Below are positions 11,601-26,600 of a DNA stretch of 64,000 nt, one piece after another (position 1 is the stretch's first letter; every line of letters starts with the position of its first letter). Source of the DNA: Antedon mediterranea. Lineage: Eukaryota; Echinodermata; Crinoidea; Comatulida; Antedonidae. The notes beneath the pieces are model-generated. The model saw only the letters and a list, made by a program, of their open reading frames with translations, was not told where the DNA came from and ran no database searches. Made by a program: the position numbers and the translations under genes. The stretch lies in contig NC_092674.1 in NCBI RefSeq assembly GCF_964355755.1, positions 27,702,001 to 27,766,000 on the forward strand, read 5' to 3'.

Positions 11601-14600
11601 AACTGAGTTATAGGAATTCTAAAGTCAGAATTCCAAAGTTAAAGGAATGTTTGTTGATCAGTTCACTACATTATTTAATAATATATAGTTGAATGATATT
11701 ACAGTTAATACTAATAGAAGAGTTTTTATTTAAAAATATTTGTTTTCTAATTTTATACTGATTATGTACAGTAGATGTACTACTGTACCTGAGTAGAAGC
11801 TGACCAGGTGAAAAAATGTTTATATACTGAAAACTGTCTATACTTCCTATGTGAAACATCTGAGTCTACAGTACTGTAAATGTTTAAAACATTAAATTGG
11901 GTAATTTCTACTGACTTCTTGTATCACTACAGTAAATCCCACAAACCAAAATAAAAAAATAGCAAACCTTATCAAAAGTAAATTTAATGTAAATCACACT
12001 GGTGAATATGCCTTATTCATTATTGCATGAAAAAAAACTTATTGCATACAAAAAAAATCTTGGAATTTTCCAAAAGTGAGTGATGCCTGCAGGGTGACTC
12101 ACTTACTGTACAGTCTACAGTACTACTAACTGTATATTGTACACAATTAATAAAATGAAAAATATCCTACTGTATGGTATTTGTATAAAATAATGTCTGC
12201 AATTCAATATGCATTGCAAGTCTGTACATTGGTACCATTTATTAAAATATACAGTATTGCATACTGCTGTACTGTAAAAGTGAATTTCTGTAGCAAGTGG
12301 TTTATTGTGCTTTTCTGTAGGCAATGGAGTATTCTCTATCCTTATTAACAGGATCTATCTGCTCCTCCATGTTTGTGATTTATGGCTCTAATAAAGACAT
12401 TCCTAAAATGTATACAAACAATAAGATTTATGTACTATAGTAGTCATTTTTAAAGTGCTTTGTGTAAAGTGATTGTTGTATCAGAAAAGAAATTGTTCAA
12501 CTTTTAACCTTGCTTTACAACTTTCCCATGGGCTTTTCAAAGGAAATTTCTTGGCCATAAAAGATCATTTTCATTACCCTTCTTTTATATGGAATGAGGC
12601 TTTAATTTCAGCATGGTAAACTAAGATAATAGGCCTACATAAATTAATTGTAACAACTGTTGAGAAATGAGTTTTGTAAAGTGAATATACAGTAATCTGG
12701 TGTGAAAATAGAAAGATGAATGAATTCTATGAATTTTAACATCTGTCTCGCTTAATAAATCAATTTAATCATAATAAACTCTGATTAATCTGGTCTTCAC
12801 ACAACTGATGTCAATAAACTTGGGAAGAAAATAATAAATAATGTTTTCCTTTATTTCACTATTTATTATACAGATTTTTTTTTTATTTGATTATTTTGTT
12901 ACATTTTGTACAATTGCATTGTTAATTTTTTTTTAATGCTTACACAGTTATATACTTACTGTAGTACTGTACATTTTGGTACATGCTTCTATTCTGTTGG
13001 CTATATATAGTATAACACAATCAGTTTAATGTACTGTACAGTCCTAACAAAAGTTAATTTTTTGTTTATTTCTAGCTATATTTTTTACCTTTTGTTTAGA
13101 TTATTATTAATTAGTTATTCAATAAACTAATCAACTTAGTTTTACAGTATTTTATTATTGTATTACATTTAAACAGTACAGTATTTTTTAATTGTTGTGC
13201 TGTACCGAATAGATTTATAAATATAAGAAAGTTTTTAAATTTATATTTTGTTACCCATAGGTCAGAAAAAAATGTTGTTTTGTGTCTTGTACTGTAGAAT
13301 ATGGTGGTATACCGCTAACTATAACAACAGTACTTATTGTAACACTACCAATATAATGGCTACTAGAGCAAGCTGTGAAACTTTTAAACATTTTCATTGT
13401 TTATTATTTAATAAATGCTTCCTTTTTGTTTATATTAATTTAAGCATGTAAAGTTTCCTGTGGTTATTGTTCTTTTAAAAATGAATTGCCCTAAATATTG
13501 ATCAATAAAACCAATTAGTTGTGATTTTTACAATTAACAGTTGTTTGTTGAACAGATTTTGTTCCAGTAAAAATATATTTAATATGTCTTGTACATAAAA
13601 TAAAGGATTCATTTAATTTTTTAAATGCAGTTTATTATTTTTAATCTTTACAATGGTCTTTTTCACAATTTGCCACTTAATCAATGTAAACAGGTCATTC
13701 TGTGCATGAACAGAAGGACTTTTTAACTCGACAGCTGTATCTGTGAAGTTTAATTTGTTACTTTTCATGAGTTACTGTTGAATTTGTTCTTATCTGAAGA
13801 TGTTTATGTTTTTGCCCAGCTTTGTTTTTATTATTGATGGACACTTGACCATTACCACCAGGATATTATTCCTACCCTCTGGACATTTGTCAAGGCTGGT
13901 GTCCTTATCATTGGAAACAACCTGTAGCTACTGTAAAATAAAAACACTGCAGTAACAAGTAGTACTAATTGTAGTTCTGTACACAGTACAGGTACTTTGT
14001 TACAGTACAGTAGCTCTACCAACCAAATACAGAGATGCTGGGACACCAACCTTTTAAAGACTTCCACCCACCCTAAAGCTTATTTTAAGTCCCAGCCTAA
14101 TTTCAACAGCACCGACGACCCAAGAAACCTCTACTACTACTGACTGTACAGTACTTCTCTATCTACCTACTGTACAGTACCTGAAAATGCTTAGGAGAGG
14201 GGCCAGTCTTACTTACACATCAGAATGTATACATGTACTGTACTTTTGTGTCCTGCTGTAGTAAATGAACTTTCATGAATCTACTGACACATTGGTGACA
14301 CAAGTAAATCACCAAAGACAATAGATCACATTACTGTCATCACATAGATCACATGACAGTCATCACATAGATCACCTGACAGTTTACAATGACCTTCCAC
14401 ATTGATCTTATTGACCTCGATTTCACAGACTTTTGCAAGGTTGATGTACTGTACAGTACATTATAAATGTATTATTTGATTTCTCTTCAATTGTATCTAC
14501 TGTAACAACATTCTATACCAACATTCTGTAAATCTCTGTCTACACTATCAAACTAGTTTAACAAAAAAATGTTCATTCATTGGCACATTTTTTAAAAATA

Positions 14601-17600
14601 AAGTTTGATGGTGTAAACAGAGCTTAATAACATTCTGTACCAATATTCTGTACCAACATTCTTTACAGTACAGTATGAACAATTTGTATATTGTTGTAAA
14701 ATAATATTGTTTTAAAAGTCTTGAAAATTAAATGAATGATTATAAAAAATGTAAAACAGAAAATAATTAAACATACCACACATATAATATTCCCTGTACA
14801 TGATCACAAGTTCTTAATTTTATTAGAGAGAAACTACTTTTAGAACGGAAGTATTTCAGTGAACCTGCCAAGCTCATAATCAACTATTTCACTGAATTTA
14901 ATCAGCGTAAAAATAAATAAATAACATGTTTTTATTGCCAATTTTGTATCAATGGGTTCCTTCAATGTGGGTGGTTATTTCTTGTTTCGATTCTCGGTAA
15001 TAACAATTACACTGGACAAATCTGTAATTCAAATAGTTTAAATAAAGTGAAAGTTTATCTAATATTACTGTAAATATACATTTAATACTGTACATTTAAT
15101 TAAAATATTTCTGATTTATTTTTTGACAGTTTTAAACAAGCTCTGGCATTGAATGATTATTTTCTGCTTTCTCGTACAAAAAAAAAATTCTCCACTACTG
15201 TAATTCCCATTGATTTCTTGTCAGTGATATTTCTTTATTCAACGCTTAATGCATTTGTTGCCATAGTTACTGTCAACATGGTATACACCAAATTTGTTTT
15301 CTACGATGATGCGCGTACAGTAAATATTCAAATCGGCTAAAATTAATTTATGTTGGATGTGATGAATTGTATTGTACAGTAGTATTACTAGTATGCTCTG
15401 GTTTCTCTATAATGAGAGGTAAATTGATTGTGGTCTATCAAAGTTTGAACGCAAAAAAATACAGTACTGTAGTTAAACATCCATTTTATTGAGATGGAAA
15501 GAGTCATTTTAAACATATTAAAAATATTATCGTTCCTTTGTACGTGTAACCTATCCAAGTTACAGTAGAGCGTCTATTAAGGAGACAGCTTCATGCCCAA
15601 AATAGGGATTTCCTCTGAATATGGGTTGGCTGTAGTGTTAAAACAATTTCAATGTTTGAGGATGTCCCCTGAATAGAGATGTCCCCCTGAATATGGATGT
15701 CCCCCTGAATATGGATGTCCCCCTGAATATGGATGTCCCCTGAATATGGATGTCCTCTGAATATGGATGTCCCCCTGAATATGGATGTCCCCTGAATATG
15801 GATGTCTTTGAATAGGGATGTCCCCTGAATATGGATGTCTTTGAATAGGGATGTCCCCTGAATATGGATGTCTCCTAAATAGGAATGTCCCCTAAATAGG
15901 GATGTCCCAAAGAAGGGCTTTCAATGTATCGAGGTTAAATCAAGTACTGCATATTTAACTTGAATATAATTTGAGTCTGCTTAAGCGTGCATAGTGTAGA
16001 ACTGAGTAACTCTACTGTAGTGTGTGTGTAAACACAGCATGTTGAATAAAACAGTTCCCACTTTATTAAAGCAATTTGTGGTAGCATCAAATTTCATACT
16101 AGAAAAAAATGATTAACAAGTGTATTGAAGAACACTCAGGTGTAGGCGACCACAGTAGGTTTCGGAAGGTGCGTCCAATCATGGAATCATTCATAGCTCC
16201 ATGGTCCAATTAAACAACCGGAGGCAATGAAGGTGTGTCAAAGGTTAACATCATTGCTGGAAACCACAGGGATTCTGGGATATTTTTAGAAATAGGTTAA
16301 CCTTGCAACCTCAGACAGTGATTTTATTTTGGGACCTCAGGGGTGGCTTGAACAAAGAAGCCCAGTTATGTGGTGTTTATGTAGCTCATTGAGCCAGAGG
16401 TGTTTTTATTGCAAAATACTGATTACTTATTGGTATAAATTGAGAACATTTGGAAATGAACTTGCAATGTAGCTATTTTTATTACTTTGGCATGAATTTG
16501 ATATTTTGATCTAATTTATATATAAATATCTTATCTTAAAATAATCTTAGGGGAACTGGTGGTGTTCTACTTATTAAATGGGGTCGTAGTGACAACAACC
16601 AAGATGATTTGTAAAAATGACATTGACTTTATTATTGTTAAAACATTTGATAACCTTTAATATGTTGAAACCATACGTATGAAAATAAAAAAAATATATA
16701 AATATTATAAAAATAACAAATAAAATAAAAATGTTAAAAATAAAATTTAAAAAAGGAATACTGTATTTAAAAAAAGAATGGAAATTGAATGCATAACATT
16801 GTTATTATGGGCCTCTGTCACTTCAATTTTAAAACGTCACCTTTAATTTAAATCAGGCCAAACGAATGACCTTTATTGTTATAATTTACTACGGAATTTC
16901 TCCAATAAGAATAATAATAGTATTGTTTTGTATCCCTAGTATAATTTATAATAATCCTGCATAATTTACGAACAATGCTTAACATTGTTTATATAACAAA
17001 GGTCATCAACCGTATTATCATATTTATTAGTATTAATACGTATTATTAATTCCAACTCACAGGTCAGAGTGAAAGTCGTATAATCAACTACGCTTAAAAA
17101 TACAACGGCATAAATGATTAATTGAAATTTACTAGTACTGCAGTATACTATACTGTAGTATTAGTAGTAGATTTAGATTAATTGCAATTAATTGACATTA
17201 TTTTTTGTTGACAACTTGTTTATAATAAGGCTTCATTGATTTACACAATTGCCATATTGCACAGCTTACGGATTTACCCTGTAAAAGGAAACTATAATTA
17301 CTAAATCATAAATCATATTTATTTTCCCATAAAAGCAAGCATACTGTTGGCAAAATTACAAATAAAAATGTTTGAATATCTATAATTCTAATTTCCTTGG
17401 GGAGATTGTTAATTTATGTGCTCAACAATAATGGTTTAAAATGAGCAGATTGTGTGAGGAATGTAGCCTGTTGTTCTCGTTCTATTGTTCTATAAGCCAG
17501 CCTACTCAATGATCTTTTCTAGGATTTGAATGGAATTACTCTAGAATACGCCCTTTTATTTCAGTTTTTAATGTATTTTTGTGTTGTTAATTTGGGTTTT

Positions 17601-20600
17601 TTTTCTGCATTCATTCTGGTTAAAGTTATTCTATTCAATTAAATCAAAATTAAAAAGTTTATATAATTTCTAATTGGACATTTTGAAGAAAAATATGTCA
17701 AGTATAATAAATTTGTATTTGCTTTTTAAAAAGTAATACTATTGCTTCTATAAAGTCTAAAATGATGTTAATCATTTTTTTGATAAAATTTTATGATGTC
17801 AATAAACTTGCTTAGAAATGTTAAGGTACCCATATTTTTACAAATAATAGGTTTTAATTGATTTCGTAGATGGTAGAGTAGATATTCCATAATCAGTCAA
17901 TCATATCAGTTTCAAGATCACATGGTGTGGAAATAATTTAGGGTTAATAGCTTCCTGAAAAGATTAGATGCAACAGATTACAGTAGTTACAAAACATTCC
18001 AATGAATTCTACTTTATTAAACATCTAAACATTAATTTGTTAAATAATTCTGCCATGGTTACTATACATACACTACAGTAAGTTTGAGCATAGAGATATT
18101 ATGAAGCTTTGGCTTTTGGCCGACTGAAGACCAAACTATGTCATTTAGTTTATTGTATCGCTAGGTCCAGACCGAAGACAGTGTCATTTGACATGACCTA
18201 GGATTCGGTATGTACTCGGTTGTTGCAAATCGAATGCTATGGCTTGAGCAACCCACAAGAAATACTGTTATCATTATATGGAGAGGTACAGACGTGTGAC
18301 GCAGTGTGTTGGACGTTGGACTACCGATCGTCAGACCTAGGTTCGAATCCAACTCTCGCCACATTGCTTGTATCCGTAGGCAAGATACTTTACTTACGTT
18401 GCCTCTCTCCACCCAGGTGTATAAATGGGTACCCAGTTAGATCTAGACACAACTTTGCGCTGGTTACCGGCTGCATTATGGGAGTATGTTTCCATACGTG
18501 TTTGATCCCAAAAAATACTGGGGTAATAATGCTTGTAAAGCGCCTTTGAGCATGATTACTCATGAAAAGGGCGCTATATAAATGTGGTATTATTATTATT
18601 ATTACAGACAAAGAGTTGTCTCTGAACAACTAAATTCTAAAAAATAATTACATCATAACTATTTCGCAAACAAAGTTGTATCATACTGTATGCAGTAGTA
18701 TCATTTGCATTATTGAAGAATAAGAGCTATATCACTTATCAGTCAGTATACTATTATTACAATGTAAATTGGTACAGTTTTCCTAAGTAACTCAACAGGT
18801 ACAGCACTATAAATTTATCATTAATAATTATTGGTGTTTTTTTTTGCAGGGACACTAAACCATATTCCTTTGCTGACTGCAGTAAAAATGGTAAATATAA
18901 TTTTATTTTGTTTAAATAAATCGTTTTTTTTTGTGTAAAAATAAACCAGCATCAACGCTAAGTTATGCACCAAAGTGACTCATTTAAGTTTAACGTCCAC
19001 GATGAGCATGTGATCAAAGATTTAATTAATAATGCTCGTCACACTGTTGGACGAAGCCGCCCTTTGTATACAATAGATATTTTATTATGCAAATAAGTGG
19101 AGATTTAACACAATCTGAAATGCGTTGCCAATTAAATTTAATAGCTTTCTTGTTTATTATAATGATGCTGTGTTTACATTATTGTTTTGTTACAATGCTT
19201 GCGCCTTTGCTACTCTAATAAATCATAGAGTTTCAAAATCATTATTCTCCATTAAATACTTTTGATTAAAACGCATAATGTAATTAATTAAAAGTTCAAT
19301 ATCATAATTTAAATTTGTTTTTCAGAGCTGCCAATAGGATGGGAGCAAGGATATGATGATCAATTAGGAGTTTACTACATTAACCATATCCATAGTAAGT
19401 ATGTTCTTCAACCCTAACACTACAGAGCGCCCATCTAAGAAACTGGATATCTGTAATTACTGTTTTTTTTTCAATCAACCAGTAATGTTGATATCCCCCT
19501 CCCCTGACTCTTCTAACAGCATATTGATTGAACAGTACCATTTCATTTTCTTATATTCAATCAATCACGTTAGCGGTAGTATAATTGTTGATAGAATTTA
19601 GAAACTATTTTTTTCAAACCACCTGTTACTTATTGTTGTTACTACAGAACAGTAGTTTCTTTAATTTAAAAAAAAACAAATTCTCTGTATTTTGCCGTTT
19701 TTATTCACTGAAATATTGTTCTCATTGACAACATAGTAACCTTCTTTTAAACATCTAATAAGATTATTCAATTAAAATTGATGTGTTCCCTTAGGCCTAA
19801 ACTCTTTCTCACCATTTCACTGCATGTAGTGACACCTAGGTGATGTAAGATATGACATTACAAAGTTATAATACACTCTACTGTAGGTATAACATTATGT
19901 CGTTTATCTAAGTACATTCCAAGGAGTGGTAATTTGGAATTTTAGTTACGTACTCAGTACGTGCCCAGTTGAACGAATGTACTAGATTTTGCAATATGTT
20001 TAGATTAGATATTTCTATAAATAAAGGCTTATGTCTTTTTCTTTTCTTGCTTGTAAATTTCATGACAAGTAAAATTAGGTTTCAAAATAAAATTACAGTA
20101 CTGAATATTCCGAAAACTGTAAAGAAGATTTATTTTTAAATATGGTAGTAGAAAAAAAAAAAAAAAACCAAAAAGGTGAAAAATGGGCCATGTTTAAAAA
20201 ACCTCTTTGCTGTAATGTAGGTGAAATTAATAATTATTTTATAAGTGTAAATTTAAGGTTACAGTATATTAATTATAAAATAAACTAGGTGGGAACGCAT
20301 TTTAACCACTCCACACTCTTTTTTTCAGGACAACATCTTTAATATTAATATTTGTAATAATTTATTCCAAGTATTCCTACTTGCTAAAATAGTTTTATTA
20401 AAACTGTATTTTTACAAAAAAAATTCCATATATAGTGTAATACTAAATCTCAACTTTACTACTGTATAGCATTCCTATTGTTATAAAAGCGAGAAAATAT
20501 TTCGAGTATTTTGTTGATTAGTTTATGGTTACAATTAACAATAGATAATTAATGACCCATGTCCTATAGTCTGTTTAATTTGTCACACCTGTCTGCCATC

Positions 20601-23600
20601 CAATAGAATTCAACTTTTTTTATCACAAAATTTATTCCATTCACAAAGGTGAAATACCTTTCCATTGGAAAACAATTCTAACACTAATTAATGTATTGAA
20701 TTTGCAATTTTAACTATTTAAAAAATTAATTAGTTGATTTAATGCAATGTGTTTTATTATTGCAATCATTTAATAATAAGCCCTTGTGGCTATATTCACC
20801 ATTCACACTACTTAGTCTAAGGAAAATAATCACCCTTAAAAATTAAAAAAATTAAAGTACAATTTAAGGGAAATATTCAATATTTATTGAGTTAAGCGAA
20901 ATACTAATATTTAAAGGAAATACTGTATTTTACTTACCGTAAGTGTGATTGGTGAATATAGCCACTGGAACCTTGATAGTTTGTTGCCTAAAATTTAGTT
21001 TTTCAAAATTTATATTAAAATCATTAAAAAGGCTTCTTCATTGATTTTCTGAACGTTTTTACATCCATTATGTTTCTCTTTTGTCCCTTAGAATCAAATC
21101 AAATTGAAGATCCACGATTACAATGGCGTCATCAACAAGACCAGATGCTCAAAGATTATTTACAATCGGCATCGAGAGAATACGAAACAAAACAAGAAAT
21201 AGTTAACATTAAACAACAACGGTTACAGCTTGCAGAAGCAGAGGTAAAAACTGGGGTTTTTTATGATATTTTGTTTAAAAAATGAAATGAAAAATCTAAA
21301 TTATTTTATAAGAATAAACAACTATGAGGAGATGGAGAGTGATAATCAACTTAGAAAAAAAACCTCTTCTATATACTTACTCGTTTCCGGAGCTCAGTTG
21401 TGTTGGATCCAGAGTCGAGGCTATGCCTATAAGCCCCTCTTGAAAATGACATATCTCGAATGTGCCGCAAATTTTAAATACATGTATAGGTTTGATTCTA
21501 TTCTGTGTTTCAAATGTGTGTGTGTGTGTGTGGACACATATTTAAGATTTTATGAAACCTTAGTTTTTGATAAATATGAATGTGAAGTTACTTTAGCTGA
21601 TACTTGTAATTGACAGTAAAAAAACTACAGAAAAACAATTTTTTTTTATATTTATTACTTTTATTTTTCAGTTTGATCATCTGAATTACCATTTAAATGG
21701 TTGGCAATCTCGATCAAGTTGTAAGTACACTGTAAAATATGTTTTATGAATGAGAATAACTATTATAAACAACAGTACCTTGTAGAGACTAACATTTGTA
21801 CAGTGGTAAAACTTTAGATGTAATAAAATATTGTGTCTTATTTATTATTCAACAACACTAAAAACTAGCCTCAGACACTTAAATATTCACAAGCAACACT
21901 ACAGTAGGCTCACAGACAAAGAAAATCAGCCATAATTTACAGCTATTCGGCCTTGGTAAAGTCTTGTGATTTCCATGGGTGGAAACAAGCCTCTAAGCAC
22001 CTCCTATTTTCAATGGATTATTGCACAAACAAAAGCCCTACCCATTTCAGAATGCTAGGAATGTCTTTTATTTAAAACTGTGTAAACTGTTTGCCTTATC
22101 TTTACTAGTCAATTCTCTTATCAGGCAGGTGTTCCATTTGTCTGCGTCTGTGGTTTTCATATTCTATTATTATGTATTTCACTCGCAGAAAACGATTACT
22201 ATTATTATAATACTCCAGAATTCTTAATTTGTATTTTTGTAATCTAGAAAAAAATTGTGTAATCTATTCTTATGCAATTCAATTCTGGTGAAAAAAAAAA
22301 TGAAATGTTTCAGGTGAATAATTAAAAGAATGTAGCTCTTTTGTCGTATGTGTGACTTTATTTAAATTAGTTGGTTTCTGACTTATTAGTGTTCTGAAAA
22401 GAATTTATCAATTATTTGTAAAAATGTTCTGGGCGTAAAAACAAGTACAATTTATTGGAGTTCAGAAAGAGAGAAGCAGAGAGTACTACAAGTGGTTTAT
22501 TCTTAACCTTTTTTTCGTGTGCTGCTGGTAAACTAAGATACTATGATTGGAATAGGTTTTATACAAATTAATATTTTTCCACAACATTCCACAAGTGAGT
22601 AACTCATTTCATTTTTTAAATACCAATATCATCTAATATTTTCTTTTATTTTAAATATTTAATGTAATTTTCTTTTTTCTACAGTAAATTCAACAAGTTC
22701 AACAGGAAGTACAAAGTATGACCCTGACCTTCTCAAAGCTGAGGTTGATAATGCCAAGAGAAGAGTTGCCATGCTGCAAGACCAGCTTCAGAAAATCCAG
22801 ACGGAATTACAATATCATAAACATGGAATCGAAACCTTGTCAAAGTAAGAATACCGTTAAGTGTAATTTGAACCCTACTCCTTTTTATAATAAAGTATTT
22901 TGTGTCTGCAAAAAAAAAAGAATCAAATAATAGGCATCACACAATTATCATTACGGACGTTTTGATTTGCGGTGACTAACCGCCAAACTACGTCGCGACG
23001 TGTTAGTTCATTGTGCGCATGCAGAAATATTCCGAAACAGGTTTGATGGTTTCTAGGTCCAGGCGACGACCGACAGCACATCGATTGACCTGACCTAGGT
23101 TGATCGTCGGTCCTCCTTCGTAGCAAATCGAAAACTCCCTATTGTTTGGTGTAGAACTGATCTGTAACATACACACAATATATCATTCATGTCAAGTCTT
23201 AAGATTGTGGTTAGGAGCTAATTTCCAATGAAATAAAAAGTCACAACCAAGAAGAAAGTTAATACTTCCAATTATGTCTCAACAGCTATAAAACATTTAA
23301 CATTGTTAGAGTAGAATAGTATACAAGTATTTGAAAAGTATCATTTTGGTTGAGGTCACTACCCAAGAGTTTGTGGTCAGGAACAAAAATGTTTATTAAA
23401 TTTATAAGTAATAGTCACGTAAAAATGTGACATTTAATAAACCCAATTTAGTATCAAAATACAGATTTATGATTGGAATTTGATTTGAACAATTTGTCTG
23501 TATTTTATTGTTTTTTCTGAAATATATTATAGGTTGGTTAAGAATTTTTTCATTATTTTGATTGTACTATTGAACCAGAAGTTTGCACTTAAATGTTTGG

Positions 23601-26600
23601 TTATTACAAAAAAACATCAAAATTATTGTAGTTAAAATAAAAACTATGATGCAAAAAAAATTAGTGATGATTTATTATTATTTACGATTGGTTCAGAGTT
23701 TAATCGTTTAAATCCTTTTTTTTTCCTGTAGTGTGGACAAGAAAATGTCAGCAGGGCAGGATGCTGTAACATACCAAGTCGATGATGTGAAAGCTATTAT
23801 AGATGAAGTCACCTCAATCAAACAATCACTAGCTGTAGGAGAGAAACAAAAACAAGACCTATGTGAAGTATGTACAACTTTGTGTGAAATATATAGTCGG
23901 TAGCATGTTATTAAGGGGTGCATTTTAAAATATGTTCTGTTGGCTGGCCTTGGCAAGCATTGCTTTTGGGATTTAGCACCTCTATATAGGTTGCTGTATT
24001 AAAAAGAATGTTTATTATCCGTTTATCCTCTTCAGTTCCAATCCCAATCTTAATGTCTGATTTCACAGTCATATCCCTGGGTATAGTCCCAGTATTGACT
24101 GGATGGATGTAGGTCTCTTTCTCTCTCTCTAGCCAGTTAGGTGACTTTTTACAACAAATGCCTACCAATCATTTTTTTCCTGAACGAGGGTTTTCTCGGT
24201 TATAGTCCCACCCCTCAAAGTCGGGCCAATTTCGTGTTCTTGAGGGTAGGATTGTACCAGAAGTAGGATTATTACTAAATTGTAACAAGTGAAATTACGT
24301 TAATTTAAATTGTTTTTAAAAAAAGCTTTATATTCAGTGTGTTAAATACACAAAGGTAGCATAAGCATAGAGCAACCAACAACATCCTGAGTAGCACCCT
24401 TAATAATTAAACTACAGTAAACCTATTGATTTTGTTTGTTGTAACAATATTGAATTCCTAGTGCTAATGAATGAAGCATGATTTTCTACTACCAAGGTCA
24501 CTTTTTGACAAAATAAAACATTTTACATATCAAAGGAATTTGTACAACATCCTGTTTTATGTTCCTTAACATGTGATCATAATTACTAATTAGTCAATTT
24601 GTCCTCATTTTGATTTACTATGTTTATTTTTTTGTCAAACTGATTTCCTCCTCAGTTTCAGTAAAATTTATAATTGGCATTTTAATCGGAATGTCACTAT
24701 AAAGGCCAACATTTTGATGGAAATTGGAATGTCTTTAAAAAAATTGAATGCAACCATTGTTTTGTAAAAAAAGTAAATGAAAAAATAGTTATTTTTTATT
24801 ATTTTTTTTTTTTAAATCGCAAATCTAGCATTTCTTTTAACTACTGTAACGCATCTTAGTTAAGGTTACCTAATCGTAAACAGATTTACAAATTTTTTTA
24901 TTTATAATAATTCCCCCTTTTTTTTCCCACACATGCATTCAATTAATATGCATTTATATCTATACATATTTTTATAAATATTTTGTTAACCATTCAAGTG
25001 AATTTCAATAGGTTATACAAACTATAGAATATTGTTCTTGGATAAAAATAAATCTTTACTGATTATTATCGTACGATAGCTTGGAGACTTTCCGTTTTTA
25101 ATTCAGCGGACCATTTTTAGTAGTCTTTCTTGTCAATGGTTGTTGTCCAGATTTGTTTGTTTGTCGCGGTTGAAAGGTGTTTTTGTTTAGTAGGACAAAA
25201 GTGCGCTTATAATTCCAGGTGCTAAAGATAGACCAGTTATATACAACAAATACTTGTGTCTTTTTTCACAAAACTGGAATGTGGCTCTTCATATTGTTTA
25301 GCATCATGTGAGATTTCTGACATGAAAGAAATAGAACTGGTTATTGTTGTTAAAGAATTCATGTATTTTATATTATAGTAGTGTTGCTTTATAAACTCTG
25401 CTTAATAGATACTTATTCATTTATTTATCAGTTGAAAATTACTTCCATTCAATGTCATTTACATATAAAATATACATAGAAATTATGTTTACTAGTAATA
25501 GTATACTTTATAAAGGATGACTAAGATAAATTAAATTTAGAGTTATTGTCTGTTAATTTCTACCATTTACATTTATACATTTGTGTTTTTACTTTAGGTA
25601 GATTAGAAATAAATATCAATTTTATTTTCGATCTTGCCACCTTCATTTTGACCACAAGCATGTCTAGAAGTTCTTTATACTATTGAAAATCTTTATTGTA
25701 GATACACCCCTGTATATTTTTGAATAAATACAGTGGGACCTCTATTAATTGGACACATTTGGGACCCAGCTACTGTACCTACCCAGTCCCTGTATAGGAG
25801 TTGTCTGTAGTGTAAAAATATATTTCCCCTTGTTCAATTCACAAGAAAATGTCCTCTAAATAGTATGAGTGTTCCAAAGGATAGGTTCTACTGTATCATT
25901 TTCTAATTCAATTGAGATATTTTTTTTTGGTAAATAACATTTGTTTTTTCATTTACAGTCTGTGGTACAGTTAAAAAAAGAATTTGCCAGCCAAGACTTC
26001 AACCCGCATTTATTATTGTCACAGAGTGTGGATGCTTCGTCACAGACGGACCTGTCCAGTCGTATTCTAACGAACTCTAGGCTAGCGGAGAAAGCTAAAT
26101 TACGTTTCCAATATGAAGAAGTCAATAGAAGGTACATATATTTTGTTTGATTGTTTATGACAGATTTGTTCTCATTTGGCGATACAAGTCAGTTGACCAA
26201 TCACAAGCGACAGTTCAGATGATCTGTTGTGTCATGATTGGTCAAATGCTCGCAGTGCACTTCCGGCTTTGCGTTGCATCCAAGTAAAAACCAAGCTTGA
26301 TAGATTTTTATACTGTGTTGTGGTTACTATCACAAACATTGCCATCATAACAAAAATTTGTATATGACGATTTTGTTTAGCATTTTAATCATTGATGAAA
26401 GAGTGGAAATAAGCCTTTTTGTGTGCTCCCAGGGTAATCCATACCTCAATTTATAAGATCAGATTGGACAATCTCCTTATGCCATTAACGTGCAACCATA
26501 GGATAATCTTACATTCAGGGAGTGTTTAAATCGCTGGATTACAGAGTTTGACTCTTCGACATACCTTTTGTAACCGGGCCACGTCAATAAAAAAATGCGT

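Larger units (their letters stand above)
8798..18849 (+). other. KIBRA intron 1, about 10 kb
   Basis: Bounded by GTGAGT at 8798 and a T-rich tract ending GCAG at 18849. No convincing coding exon inside. It is AT-rich and crowded with TACTGTA/TACAGTA words (for example 10560, 12106, 13030, 14145, 14169, 14450, 14660, 15466). It also holds family A and B elements, a minisatellite at 15660-15912 and a SINE at 18283-18604. The long first intron is the natural place for enhancers, but none can be identified by eye. Confidence 0.7.

Noticed and set aside
18341-18351. tRNA gene at the SINE head
   Set aside because: Box B is good, but a full cloverleaf with acceptor pairing is not visible. The body and ATT tail show a SINE. 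The same holds for 3055, 35780 and 55592.
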